A stretch of DNA of 64,000 bases from an uncultured Clostridia bacterium (GTDB lineage: Bacteria > Bacillota > Clostridia > TANB77 > CAG-508). Where the stretch lies: positions 1 to 64,000 of the forward strand of contig CAPXSA010000014.1 in the NCBI GenBank assembly GCA_948735595.1. The letters run 5' to 3'. Below, piece by piece: positions 51,627 through 61,169 of the stretch; position 1 is the stretch's first letter; every line of letters starts with the position of its first letter. The notes under the pieces are model-generated. The model saw only the letters and a list, made by a program, of their open reading frames with translations. It did not search any database and was not told the origin of the DNA. Made by a program: the position numbers and the translations under genes.

Positions 51627-52989
51627 ATGGCAAAAACGAAAACAGTATTTGTATGCAGTAGTTGTGGATATGAATCTACGAAGTGGCTAGGAAAATGTCC
51701 AGGGTGTAATGAATGGAATAGCTTTTATGAAGAAAAGTTAGCAAAAGATACACGGAAGTGGTATGGATAAAAAGAATAGGTCGGTTACTCCTAAGGCTTT
51801 GAATGAAGTTGTGGGAAAAGATGCAGTTCGTACACATACAGGAATTGGAGAATTAGATAGAGTATTAGGCGGAGGCTTAGTAAAAGGCTCCTTAGTATTA
51901 GTAGGTGGAGAGCCAGGTATTGGTAAATCTACTTTGATTTTGCAACTTTGTGATAAAGTACAAGGTGAAGGTAAAGTATTATATGTTTCAGGAGAAGAGT
52001 CAGCAGAGCAAATCAAGCTAAGAGCAGATAGGTTAGGTATACACAATGATGATATCTTATTTTTAGGGGAGACAGACATAGAATTAATAGAGAATAATAT
52101 TTTGGAAATGAAACCAAAGTTAGTAATTATTGATTCTATTCAAACAATGTATTCTGATGAGATTTCAGCTGCTGCTGGAACTGTTAGCCAAGTACGTGAA
52201 ATTACATCACGTGTGATGAGAGTTTGCAAAGGAAGTGATATTACCACTATTATTATTGGACATGTAACAAAAGAAGGAAATATTGCAGGACCAAGAGTGT
52301 TAGAACACATGGTAGATACAGTGCTATATTTAGAAGGAGAAAGATATTTTTCTTATCGTATTTTGCGTAGTGTAAAAAATCGTTTTGGTTCTACCAATGA
52401 AGTAGGCATGTTTGAAATGCAAAGTGAAGGGATGGTGGAAATTACCAATCCATCTTCTGTATTAATTTCTGAAAGAGAAGATAATCCACCAGGTTCTGTC
52501 ATTGTAGCGAGCATGGAGGGGACAAGACCATTACTAATTGAATTACAGGCATTGACAACATCAACTATTTTTGGTTTCCCAAGAAGAACAGCAAATGGAA
52601 TTGACTATAATAGGCTTACTATTTTAGTTGCTGTATTAGAAAAAAGAGCAGGAATTCCTTTAAGTTCACAAGACATTTATTTAAATGTAGTAAGTGGTAT
52701 TAAAATTAGTGAACCAGCAGTGGACTTAGGAATGGTAATTGTTTGTGCTTCTAGTTATAAAAATGTGAGTATTGATAAAACAACTGCTATTATTGGAGAA
52801 GTGGGGCTTACAGGAGAGGTAAGAGCAGTAAATTTGATTGATAAGAGACTAAAAGAAGCGGAAAAGTTAGGATTTAAAAAGTGTATTATTCCAGAAAGTA
52901 ACAAAAAACTATTGAAAGAAAAGTATGATTTAGATATAATAGGGGTCAAAGATGTAAATGATGCTATGAGAGCAGTGGGATTAAAATAA
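51627..52989 (+). CDS. radA: DNA repair protein RadA/Sms, read through a +1 frameshift at CGG
   Basis: RadA is a RecA-like branch-migration helicase. The N-terminal zinc finger (CSSCGYESTKWLGKCPGC, about residues 10-27) is in the first frame, which starts at 51627 after AAAGGAG and hits a TAA at 51768-51770. The ATPase and Lon-like part (GGEPGIGKSTLI, VSGEESAEQI, KNRFGSTNEVG motif, GVKDVNDAM tail) is in the +1 frame. The join is the CGG at 51753-51755: ACA, skip C, GGA AGT GGT ATG GAT. The second frame has no ribosome site of its own. The joined protein is 453 residues, the usual RadA length. Followed by disA, a conserved neighbour. Confidence 0.95.
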
Positions 52990-53002
52990 GGGAGGAAGCA
53001 AA

Positions 53003-54079
53003 GTGGCTATTAAGAAAGAAGACGTAATTACAGAAGTATTGAAGATGATTGCACCAGGTACACCAATTCGTGATGGATTAGAGAATATTTTGAAAGCAAA
53101 GACAGGTGCCTTAATTGTCACAGGAGAAACAAAAGATGTTTTAGAATTAGTAGATGGTGGATTTCAATTAGATATTGATTATACCTCTTCTAGATTATAT
53201 GAACTTGCAAAAATGGATGGAGCCATTGTTTTAAGTAATGACTTTAAGAAGATTTTGTATGCTAATGCCCAACTCATTCCATCTTCTAATGTAGCAACTA
53301 CTGAAACAGGTACAAGACATCGTACAGCTGAACGTATGGCAAAACAGACGAATAGCTTAGTGATTAGCATTTCACAAAGAAGGAGTATTATTACCATTTT
53401 CAAAGGAAATCACCGCTATGTATTAGAAGATACTTCAAAGGTAATTTCGAAAGCAAACCAAGCGCTTCAAACCGTAGAAAAATATAAAAAAGTATTTGAT
53501 GATAAATTAGGACTTTTAAATGAATACGAATTTAATGATATTGTTACTTTGGAAAATGTGATTAACAGTATTCAACGTGCAGAAATGGTAATGAAAGTAG
53601 TGGAGGAAGTACAAAGAGCTATTTATGAATTAGGAGTAGAGGGAAGACTTCTTGAAATGCAATTAGAGGAATTAGTAGGAGATTTAGAAAAAGAAGAACT
53701 ATATATTATTAAAGATTATATTGCACCGGGGAAAAAGCGCACAGCAGAAAGAATATTAGAAGAAATTAGAAATTTAGATAGAGATGATTTGCTAATTGCA
53801 GAAAAAATTGCAAAAAGTCTCGGATATGGTGCATTTGACAATTATGACGAAGTAGGTGTTTATACAAGAGGATATCGTGTATTAAATAAAATTCCAAGAA
53901 TGCCAAGCAATATCGTAGAAAACTTAATCAAAAGTTTCAAATCTTTCCAACATATATTAGCAGCTGATTTACAACAATTAGATGATGTTGACGGAATAGG
54001 AGAGATAAGAGCAAGAACCATTAGACAATCATTAAAACGTATGCAAGAGCAATTTGTATTTGACAATTTAATGATGTAA
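53003..54079 (+). CDS. disA: diadenylate cyclase DisA
   Basis: A 358-residue DisA: makes cyclic di-AMP from two ATP while scanning DNA for branches. DAC domain motifs KMDGAIVLS and GTRHRTAER are intact, followed by the helical spine and C-terminal helix-hairpin-helix domain (QLDDVDGIGEIRARTI). GTG start after GGGAGG. Directly after radA, as in Bacillus, where RadA and DisA act together on recombination intermediates. Confidence 0.97.
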   Translation: MAIKKEDVITEVLKMIAPGTPIRDGLENILKAKTGALIVTGETKDVLELVDGGFQLDIDYTSSRLYELAKMDGAIVLSNDFKKILYANAQLIPSSNVATTETGTRHRTAERMAKQTNSLVISISQRRSIITIFKGNHRYVLEDTSKVISKANQALQTVEKYKKVFDDKLGLLNEYEFNDIVTLENVINSIQRAEMVMKVVEEVQRAIYELGVEGRLLEMQLEELVGDLEKEELYIIKDYIAPGKKRTAERILEEIRNLDRDDLLIAEKIAKSLGYGAFDNYDEVGVYTRGYRVLNKIPRMPSNIVENLIKSFKSFQHILAADLQQLDDVDGIGEIRARTIRQSLKRMQEQFVFDNLMM

Positions 54080-54118
54080 TTGTATAATTTCAAATAGTAA
54101 AAAACTTAGGAGGAACTT

Positions 54119-54925
54119 ATGAAAATATTTTTAAGAATAGTATTAATAATACTTATTATATTAGCTTTAGTAGGAATTGGATTTGTAGGATATGGATTTT
54201 ACAAAAAAGCAACTGTAAATTATCCAAACCCAGTAGCAACAATGATAGTAAAAGATTATGGGGAAGTGAAAATTGAATTATATCCAGATAAAGCACCAAA
54301 TACAGTGGCTAACTTTATTCGTTTAGCAAATCGTGGATTCTATAATGGCTTAACTTTCCATAGAACTATTCCAGATTTTATGATACAAGGTGGAGATATC
54401 AATGGAGTAGGATCAGGCTCTCCAAAATTAAGTAATATACAAGATAACGTAGAAAATGATAAAGAATATGCCATTAAAGGTGAATTTATTGCTAATGGAT
54501 ATACCAAAAATAATTTGAAACATAAAAAAGGTGTTATTTCTATGGCGAGGTCCGATTATAGCCAAGCAGGAATGACTGAACAAGGATATAACTCAGCAGG
54601 CTCACAATTCTTTATTATGACGAAAGATACTACTTCTTTAGATGGTGTTTATGCGGCATTTGGTGAAGTAATAGAGGGAATGGAAGTTATAGAAAAAATA
54701 GAGAAAGTAGATGTAACTTACAGAAGTTCTGAATTAAAAGAAGGAGAAGAAGCACCAAAGGATAAAGACGGAAATGCTCTTCAAGCAGATAAACCTAAAA
54801 AAGACGTTGTTATTGAAAGCATTAGTGTAGAAACCTATGGCGTAGATTATGGAATGCCAGAAACAATGGATGTATTTGATTACTATTCATGGTTAATGCA
54901 ACAATATGGTTTAGGTATGCAATAA
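54119..54925 (+). CDS. membrane-anchored cyclophilin-type peptidyl-prolyl isomerase
   Basis: A 268-residue PPIase with an N-terminal membrane anchor (about residues 5-26). The cyclophilin domain has APNTVANFIRLANRGFYNGL, FHRTIPDFMIQGGD, GVISMARSD, SAGSQFFIM and YAAFGEVIEGMEVIEKI. A short C-terminal extension rich in Tyr, Met and Gln follows. Likely folds exported proteins outside the membrane. AGGAGG ribosome site. Confidence 0.94.
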   Translation: MKIFLRIVLIILIILALVGIGFVGYGFYKKATVNYPNPVATMIVKDYGEVKIELYPDKAPNTVANFIRLANRGFYNGLTFHRTIPDFMIQGGDINGVGSGSPKLSNIQDNVENDKEYAIKGEFIANGYTKNNLKHKKGVISMARSDYSQAGMTEQGYNSAGSQFFIMTKDTTSLDGVYAAFGEVIEGMEVIEKIEKVDVTYRSSELKEGEEAPKDKDGNALQADKPKKDVVIESISVETYGVDYGMPETMDVFDYYSWLMQQYGLGMQ

Positions 54926-54926
54926 A

Positions 54927-54972
54927 AAAGAAAAAGACATATGTTAAATTCTAACATATGTCTTTTTTTATG
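54927..54972. terminator. terminator, bidirectional
   Basis: AAAAAGACATATGTTA pairs with TAACATATGTCTTTTT between the convergent cyclophilin and RHH genes. Confidence 0.88.
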
Positions 54973-54996
54973 CTCAAAAATTCTAGAAGTCTAAAA

Positions 54997-55197
54997 TTAT
55001 TTCTGCATCTTTTTAAGTTCTTCCTTATCTTTTTCATCTAAATTAGTTAATCCAAAATCTAATAGAGAAATAACAATTTTATTAAAAGATAAATTTTTTA
55101 AATTAGCAAGGTTTTGAATGTTATCTACTATGTCTTCTGGTAATCTAAGAGTTTTGCTAACTCCACTATGATTTTCAGGTATTTTCAATTTCTCCAT
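54997..55197 (-). CDS. ribbon-helix-helix DNA-binding protein
   Basis: A 66-residue protein with the Arc/CopG pattern: a strand (SKTLRLP), helix (EDIVDNIQNLANLKN), turn, helix (SFNKIVISLLDFGLTNL). Such proteins bind operators as dimers. It is divergent from the large pilin-like gene at 55319 and could regulate it. AGGAGG ribosome site. No toxin partner is visible. Confidence 0.75.
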   Translation of the reverse strand: MEKLKIPENHSGVSKTLRLPEDIVDNIQNLANLKNLSFNKIVISLLDFGLTNLDEKDKEELKKMQK

Positions 55198-55318
55198 AAG
55201 AACCTCCTTGCAATTATTTTATATTACAAATAAAAATAAATATGCACCTAAAAATACTTGCAAAATAATTGCGGGTGTGCTAGTATAAAGTATATAAATT
55301 CAAAAGAGAAGGAGAAAA

Positions 55319-57019
55319 TTGATGAAAGAGATAGAAAGTAGAAGAAAAATAACTAGCATATCCTTACAGGATAACCCATCTGTAAGCAACAAAGTTGCAA
55401 CAGCTGGTATAACTCTTGTAGCGCTTGTGGTAACAATAGTAGTACTTTTAATTTTAGCGGGAATAACACTAGTGTATGTATTTGGAGATAATGGAATATT
55501 TGGACAAGCATCAAAAGCGAAAATCCAAACAGAAATAGCAAAAGCAAGAGAAAGATTAGAAATAGTATTAGGTAGTGCTAAAATAGAAAAGCATACAAAT
55601 AGTAAATATAATGAAAATGAATATTTAGATGAATATATTATAAGCCAAATAAAGGAAGTAGAGATAATAGATGACATTGTAATTGTAGATGGGTATACAT
55701 TTGAATTAGATAGGAGTGCACCTAAAATAGGAGAATACTTAGGAAAAAAAGAAGAATTAGTATTTCCAGAGCTAAATATAAGTGAACTAGTATTGGCAAC
55801 AGATAAGAAGATGGCAAGTTTTACCATAACAGCTAGAGAAAAAGAAAATGGAATTAGTAAAATAGAAATTTTACAAGAAGGACATGTAATAAAAGCATAT
55901 GAATATGATAATGAAAAGAATGAGATTAATGAAACTTATATAGCCAAACAAAATGGAAAATATATAGTAAGGGTATATGCAAAATATTCTATTAGTAAAT
56001 CAATAGATGTGCAAGTAATTATATCATCAGTAGATTTTGAACCAAATGGAAATGAAGAATATAAAAAAGAACATTCCACAAAGATAATAACAAACGAAAC
56101 AATAGATAAAATAGTAAGCATAAAATATCAATGGACAAATTCAACAGTAGAGCCATTAGAAGAAACATTTCAAAATATTTGCCAAAATGGAGACACAATA
56201 ACAAAGAATGGAGTAACAGGAACCTATTATTTATGGACATTAGTAAGAACGGAATCAGGAAAAACAGGCATATGGAGAAGTGAAAAGTTTAACTTTGATA
56301 ATCAAGCACCAATAATTACGTCATTTACTGCGACAAAATATTCAGAAACAGGAATTACACTTAGTGCAACAGCTAGAGATACAGGAACAGGTATTGTAAA
56401 ATTTGAGTTTTATATTGATAATGTATTAAAGGAAACACAAACATGTTCAGCAACAACTTCAAGTGTAACAAAGAGTAAAACGATTACAGGATTGAGTACA
56501 GGAAGTCATAATTGCAAGGTAGTGGCTTACGATGCAGAAAATAACAGTAGTAATAAAACTGTATTAGGAACTACAAAACTATATGCATGGGAAAAGTGGG
56601 ATGTAAAAGAAACAAGAAAATATAAAATAAATGAAGTACCAGATAATGATACTAAATATTCTTTAGGGAACAATACAAGAATATATAGAGCGGCGTTGAA
56701 TGAGGAGACAGGGAAGTTTTATTGGCATGAGCAGACTAGCACTTCTTATTGGACGACTAACATTAACAACTGGACTACGAGTGAAATAGGCTCCTATTGG
56801 ATAAAATATAGCACGGGGGGCGAATATGCTTATAGGTACTGGGGAACTATGGAAGACGGTAGTGGGGAGACAGCTTTCCGCCGCTATTCTAGCGTTGCTG
56901 AAGTTACATATTCAAAAGGAACTACTTCATATGGAGTAACGACTGCAACTTCTAGCACAGCTTATCCTGCCAATGGGTACAAAAATGGTTACTATTATGT
57001 GAAAACTACATCAAGATAG
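55319..57019 (+). CDS. large pilin-like surface protein with Ig-like region
   Basis: A 566-residue protein. After a 25-residue basic leader comes the pilin-like element AGITLVALVVTIVVLLILAG, then ITLVYVFGDNGIFGQASKAK (shared with 17819 and 59617), a coiled stretch, and beta-rich domains (about 140-430, with SFTATKYSETGITLSATARD and a GLSTGSHNCKVVAYDAENNSS Ig-like edge). The final 130 residues are aromatic-rich (WHEQTSTSYWTTNINNW, YWIKYSTGGEYAYRYWG). From about 56690 the DNA becomes richer in G and C than the rest of the gene, suggesting a recombined 3' module. Probably an exported surface or adhesion protein. Confidence 0.8.
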   Translation: MMKEIESRRKITSISLQDNPSVSNKVATAGITLVALVVTIVVLLILAGITLVYVFGDNGIFGQASKAKIQTEIAKARERLEIVLGSAKIEKHTNSKYNENEYLDEYIISQIKEVEIIDDIVIVDGYTFELDRSAPKIGEYLGKKEELVFPELNISELVLATDKKMASFTITAREKENGISKIEILQEGHVIKAYEYDNEKNEINETYIAKQNGKYIVRVYAKYSISKSIDVQVIISSVDFEPNGNEEYKKEHSTKIITNETIDKIVSIKYQWTNSTVEPLEETFQNICQNGDTITKNGVTGTYYLWTLVRTESGKTGIWRSEKFNFDNQAPIITSFTATKYSETGITLSATARDTGTGIVKFEFYIDNVLKETQTCSATTSSVTKSKTITGLSTGSHNCKVVAYDAENNSSNKTVLGTTKLYAWEKWDVKETRKYKINEVPDNDTKYSLGNNTRIYRAALNEETGKFYWHEQTSTSYWTTNINNWTTSEIGSYWIKYSTGGEYAYRYWGTMEDGSGETAFRRYSSVAEVTYSKGTTSYGVTTATSSTAYPANGYKNGYYYVKTTSR

Positions 57020-57297
57020 AGATACTCTTCTTAGCTAATATCATATAGTAGGTATAAGGCCTACCTAGTAATGTCTGACCAATAGCTAGTAGCTAGTCTT
57101 GGCTTTGAAACAGTAATGTCAAAAGTAAGTGTAGACAAGAGAACATTCAAGCCGTAACGCAAGTAAAACTGCTGAACTCCGAAATGTCGAAAAAAGTCGA
57201 TAACTTTTATTTGAAAAATAACAAAATATGTATTAATATAGATATATGTTCTAAAAGTAAGCGATTTCTTGCTATAATAGGAACATATATCTTTTTT

Positions 57298-59523
57298 CTA
57301 TTTCAACTCCACCACAGTCACACCCATTTCACCTTCACCAAAAGTACCAACTCTAAAAGACTTTACATGAGGGTGTTTGTTTAAATATTGGTGAATACCT
57401 GTGCGAAGTTTGCCAGTACCTTTACCATGAACAATTCGAATAGGGGAAATGCCACTCATTACGCAGTTATCTAAATATTTATCAATGACATAAATAGCAT
57501 CATCTACTGTTTGACCAATCACATTAATTTCAGGTGAAATAAATTTGGCTTTAGAATCTTGCACAACAGATACTTTGCCAGTTTCAAAATTCTTATCAAA
57601 TTTGGCAATAAGCCCACTGAAATCTATTTTAGGAGTATTGACTTCGTTAATCTTATCATTTAATTTATTTCGTAGTTGATTTGCACGCTTCACATCTAAT
57701 TGCTCAGAATTTAATTCTTTAATAATTTCATTTGCTTCTTCTTTGGCAGAAAACAAGATATCTCTAGCCTCAGATTTCGCATCATCTATCATTTGCTGCC
57801 TCTTTTGTACTAAATCAGAATTATCTTTTTCTAAAGATTTTCGTAATACCTCAATTTGGTTTAAGTTTTTCTGAGTTTCCTCTTTTTGCTTTTCAATGGT
57901 AAGTTTGTCTTCATAAATGCTTTTTAAAATCTCCTCGATAGAAGCATGGTCTTGCTGAATAAAAGAACTAGCCCTTTCAATAATAGAAGGGGATAACCCT
58001 AAACGCTTGCTAATTTCAAAAGCATTACTCTTTCCGGGAATACCAACTAATAAATGATAGGTTGGTTTTAAATTCTCTACATCAAATTCAAAACTAGCAT
58101 TTTCAAATCCATCTGTGACTAGCGCAAATTCTTTCAATTCCTGATAATGAGTCGTACAAGAAACTAACGCACCTATTTTAACAAAATGTTCTAAAATACT
58201 AATTGCCAAACTAGCACCTTCAACAGGGTCTGTTCCAGAACCAAGTTCATCTAATAAAATTAAGCTATTAGAGGTTACCTGCTCTGTAATTTGCACAATA
58301 TGAAGCATATGGGAAGAAAATGTACTCAAAGATTCTTGAATATTTTGTTCATCTCCAATATCCACAAAAATGTGGTCAAATACACAAATTTGACTTTCTT
58401 CGTGACAAGGAATAGGAATACCAGAGTATGCCATTAATAGTAACAAGCCAGTAGTTTTTAATGCAACAGTTTTTCCACCTGTATTAGGACCTGTAATAAT
58501 AAGAGAAGTATAAGTTTCCCCTAGGGAAATATCAATTGGAACAACATCATTAGGGGCAATCAAAGGATGTTTTGCTTTCATTAAATTTATCTTTTTTTCT
58601 TGATTTAATATTGGCATAACACCGTTATAGCTTTGAGCATATCTAGCTTTAGCAAATAGCAAATCTAGGGTACCGATGGTAGATAAGTTTAAGTTTAATT
58701 CAGCTAATATTTCAAAGAGAGAAGCAGTCAATTGTTCCAAAATTTTTTCAATTTCAATATCTTCTTCCATACGGATACTAGCAATTTGGTTATTTGCTTC
58801 AAATACACTGGTAGGTTCCAAATATACAGTAGAACCACTGGAAGAAATATCATGAATAAATCCTTGTATGCTTGAACGATATTCTTGTTTTACAGGAATA
58901 ACATAACGATTATTACGAATGGTAATCACTGGTTCCATTAAATATTTCGAATAATTAGCAGAATGAATCAAAGAAGACAATTTATCTTTAATACTTTGTT
59001 CTAAATTCTTACGGCTTCTTCTTAAACTAGAAAGCTTAGGAGAAGCGTTATCACTAATCGTATTTTCGTCTAAAATCTTATCAAAGATTTCTTTCTCAAT
59101 AGAAGGGTTGGCATAGAGAGTAGAAAAATAGTCTTGGAGTAAGCTTTCACCTTCCTGAGAAGTACCTTTTTCAAAAGATTTATTAGCTAAGCTTCCTAAA
59201 ATGTCCTCTTTAAAATATGATTTTAATTCTCTAGAAATTTTCAGCAACTGAGCCAAATCTAAAAGAGATTTCGCAGATAAAATTTGATTACTCTCTAAAG
59301 TCTTTAAAGGAAGTTCCATTTCATTCAATTCTGCAAAGGGAGGGCGTCCTTTTTGGTAAAGAAGCTTCGTAGCCTCCATCGTTTTAGCAAGTGCAATACG
59401 AACCTTTTCAAAAGAAAAATAAGGTTCCATTTCAAAGCTTAGTTTTTTTCCAAGATAAGTCTTGCAATATCCTTGGATTATTTGTATAATTTGGTTATAT
59501 TCTAATTTATGATATAAGTCCAT
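57298..59523 (-). CDS. mutS2: endonuclease MutS2
   Basis: A 741-residue MutS2: no mismatch-binding domain, but core, clamp and ABC ATPase (Walker A ITGPNTGGKTVALKT, signature STFSSHM, Walker B LILLDELGSGTDP), a coiled-coil region, and the C-terminal SMR domain (RIVHGKGTGKLRTGIHQYL). It splits collided ribosomes or acts on recombination intermediates in Firmicutes. I start at the ATG at 59521-59523, after AAAGGAT; an upstream TTG in frame overlaps that site. About 278 bases with no gene that I can support lie between it and the gene ending at 57019. Confidence 0.95.
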   Translation of the reverse strand: MDLYHKLEYNQIIQIIQGYCKTYLGKKLSFEMEPYFSFEKVRIALAKTMEATKLLYQKGRPPFAELNEMELPLKTLESNQILSAKSLLDLAQLLKISRELKSYFKEDILGSLANKSFEKGTSQEGESLLQDYFSTLYANPSIEKEIFDKILDENTISDNASPKLSSLRRSRKNLEQSIKDKLSSLIHSANYSKYLMEPVITIRNNRYVIPVKQEYRSSIQGFIHDISSSGSTVYLEPTSVFEANNQIASIRMEEDIEIEKILEQLTASLFEILAELNLNLSTIGTLDLLFAKARYAQSYNGVMPILNQEKKINLMKAKHPLIAPNDVVPIDISLGETYTSLIITGPNTGGKTVALKTTGLLLLMAYSGIPIPCHEESQICVFDHIFVDIGDEQNIQESLSTFSSHMLHIVQITEQVTSNSLILLDELGSGTDPVEGASLAISILEHFVKIGALVSCTTHYQELKEFALVTDGFENASFEFDVENLKPTYHLLVGIPGKSNAFEISKRLGLSPSIIERASSFIQQDHASIEEILKSIYEDKLTIEKQKEETQKNLNQIEVLRKSLEKDNSDLVQKRQQMIDDAKSEARDILFSAKEEANEIIKELNSEQLDVKRANQLRNKLNDKINEVNTPKIDFSGLIAKFDKNFETGKVSVVQDSKAKFISPEINVIGQTVDDAIYVIDKYLDNCVMSGISPIRIVHGKGTGKLRTGIHQYLNKHPHVKSFRVGTFGEGEMGVTVVELK

Positions 59524-59616
59524 AGGTAAATAGTATCCTTTCAAAAATCACTATGTATGTACTATTATGCCACAAAAATGGGTAAAATACAAGTAAATCA
59601 AGGAGGAAAACAGAAG

Positions 59617-61140
59617 ATGAACTTAAAAAAACAAGAAGGTATTACTTTAACGATATTAGTAGTTACCATTGTTGTTATATTGCTCATTGTGGGAGCAAGT
59701 ATTGGAACAATATTAAGTAGACAAGGACTTTTAAAATCTGCACAAGAAGCACAACAAGTACAACAAAATCAAGCACAGAAGGAAGAACAAAAAACAAATG
59801 ATTTAATTGATAGTGTAGGGTCATCGGGAAGTGGTATTAGTGCAATTAACTTAGACGAAAGTGTGAATAGCCCAAAATTGAAAGAAGGAATGATACCAGT
59901 AAAATGGCAAGATGGTTCATGGGTAGTAACAGATAGCAGTGATGAAAATTGGTATAATTATAGAGAGAAACAATGGGCTAATGTTATGCTAACAGATGGT
60001 TTAACAGTAGAAGGGATTATGGATGTAACAACAGCAACTATGCAAGAGATGAAGGGCAAAAGAGTCACGAATGTAGGGAGCATGTTTGTTTGGATTCCAA
60101 GATATGCCTATAAAATCACACAAAACTATCATAAAGGTGGAGATTCTATTACAGGTAACATAGAAGTTTGTTTCTTAAAAGACGCAACTAATAACCCAAT
60201 TAAAGAAGGGCAAATAGTTGTAGAATACAATGCAGGAACAACAAAGAATTATACAACTTTTCCAGATGGATATGTAGTACACCCAGCCTTCCAATATGAA
60301 CAAAGTATAACAGGCTTATGGGTAGCTAAATTTGAAGCGAGCCATACAGGATGTACAGCATCAGAAAATACAGGTTCAACTGATACAAATGTAACTACCA
60401 AAACATTACAAGTGAAACCGGGAGTAACCAGTTGGAGAAATATTCAAATTGGTACAAGCTATTCTGTTTGTTTAAACTATCAGCCAACATTAAATAGCCA
60501 CTTAATGAAGAATACAGAATGGGGAGCAGTAGCCTATTTAAGTCAAAGCACTTGTGGAAAGGGGAGCAAAATATGGGTGAATAACAGTGGTAGCTACATT
60601 ACAGGAGCAACAGGAAATACAGCAGTAGCTAGTCAAAATACAGGTGTAGATACCAATTATACAAGTCAGCAAGGTGTGCAAGCAAGTTCTAACGGAAATG
60701 TAACAGGAATTTATGATATGGCAGGTGGCGCTTGGGAATATACAGCAAGTTATTTAAAAAATGGCTATGTAAAAGAACCGGGAACAGATGGAGCAATTAG
60801 TAATAATAACAAATATACTTATGGAGATGTACTAATTAAAGGAGCAAACAAAGCAAAATTTAATTATGCCGTGGCAAGTACTGATGATGCAACCAACAAT
60901 TATGGGGCTAATAAAGAGAAATATGGAGATGCCATTTATGAGGTGTCTAGCAATAGTATTTCTAATTGGGACGACAGTTGGAACGCCGAATTTTCACAAT
61001 TTCCAAGTACAGAGACGCCATTTATGATACGCGGTGGGGCATATGATAATGCAAGCTTAGCGGGGACTTATGCTTTTAAAGGAAGTAGTGGAGAAGCAGC
61101 AACAAATTGTGGCTTTAGACCTGTGCTAGTTGTGTTATAA
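59617..61140 (+). CDS. pilin-like protein with C-terminal FGE/C-type-lectin-like domain
   Basis: A 507-residue protein. Leader MNLKKQEG, then ITLTILVVTIVVILLIVGAS, a Gln-rich coiled stretch (about 30-70) and a large globular domain. The domain carries GIYDMAGGAWEYTASYL and ends MIRGGAYDN..CGFRPVLVVL, features of the formylglycine-generating-enzyme (sulfatase-modifying) fold, a C-type-lectin-like fold that often serves for binding rather than catalysis. I start at 59617 after AGGAGG; a frame from 59557 has no ribosome site. Likely surface-exposed and ligand-binding. Confidence 0.8.
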   Translation: MNLKKQEGITLTILVVTIVVILLIVGASIGTILSRQGLLKSAQEAQQVQQNQAQKEEQKTNDLIDSVGSSGSGISAINLDESVNSPKLKEGMIPVKWQDGSWVVTDSSDENWYNYREKQWANVMLTDGLTVEGIMDVTTATMQEMKGKRVTNVGSMFVWIPRYAYKITQNYHKGGDSITGNIEVCFLKDATNNPIKEGQIVVEYNAGTTKNYTTFPDGYVVHPAFQYEQSITGLWVAKFEASHTGCTASENTGSTDTNVTTKTLQVKPGVTSWRNIQIGTSYSVCLNYQPTLNSHLMKNTEWGAVAYLSQSTCGKGSKIWVNNSGSYITGATGNTAVASQNTGVDTNYTSQQGVQASSNGNVTGIYDMAGGAWEYTASYLKNGYVKEPGTDGAISNNNKYTYGDVLIKGANKAKFNYAVASTDDATNNYGANKEKYGDAIYEVSSNSISNWDDSWNAEFSQFPSTETPFMIRGGAYDNASLAGTYAFKGSSGEAATNCGFRPVLVVL

Positions 61141-61169
61141 AATAAAATTTACAAAATCTTAAAAAATAC

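Noticed and set aside
12300..51770. Sequencing or assembly errors as the cause of the four +1 shifts
   Set aside because: None is in a homopolymer, and all four fall exactly on the only in-frame CGG codons of native genes, each landing on GGN. Random indels would not pick the same codon each time. Reads should still be checked.
56690..57297. Diversity-generating retroelement target and template
   Set aside because: The lectin-like domain at 59617 and the composition shift at 56690 are suggestive, but there is no reverse transcriptase and no near-identical template repeat in the window.
57184..57384. Small plus-strand frame between the pilin-like gene and mutS2
   Set aside because: No ribosome site and it overlaps the 3' end of mutS2 on the other strand.
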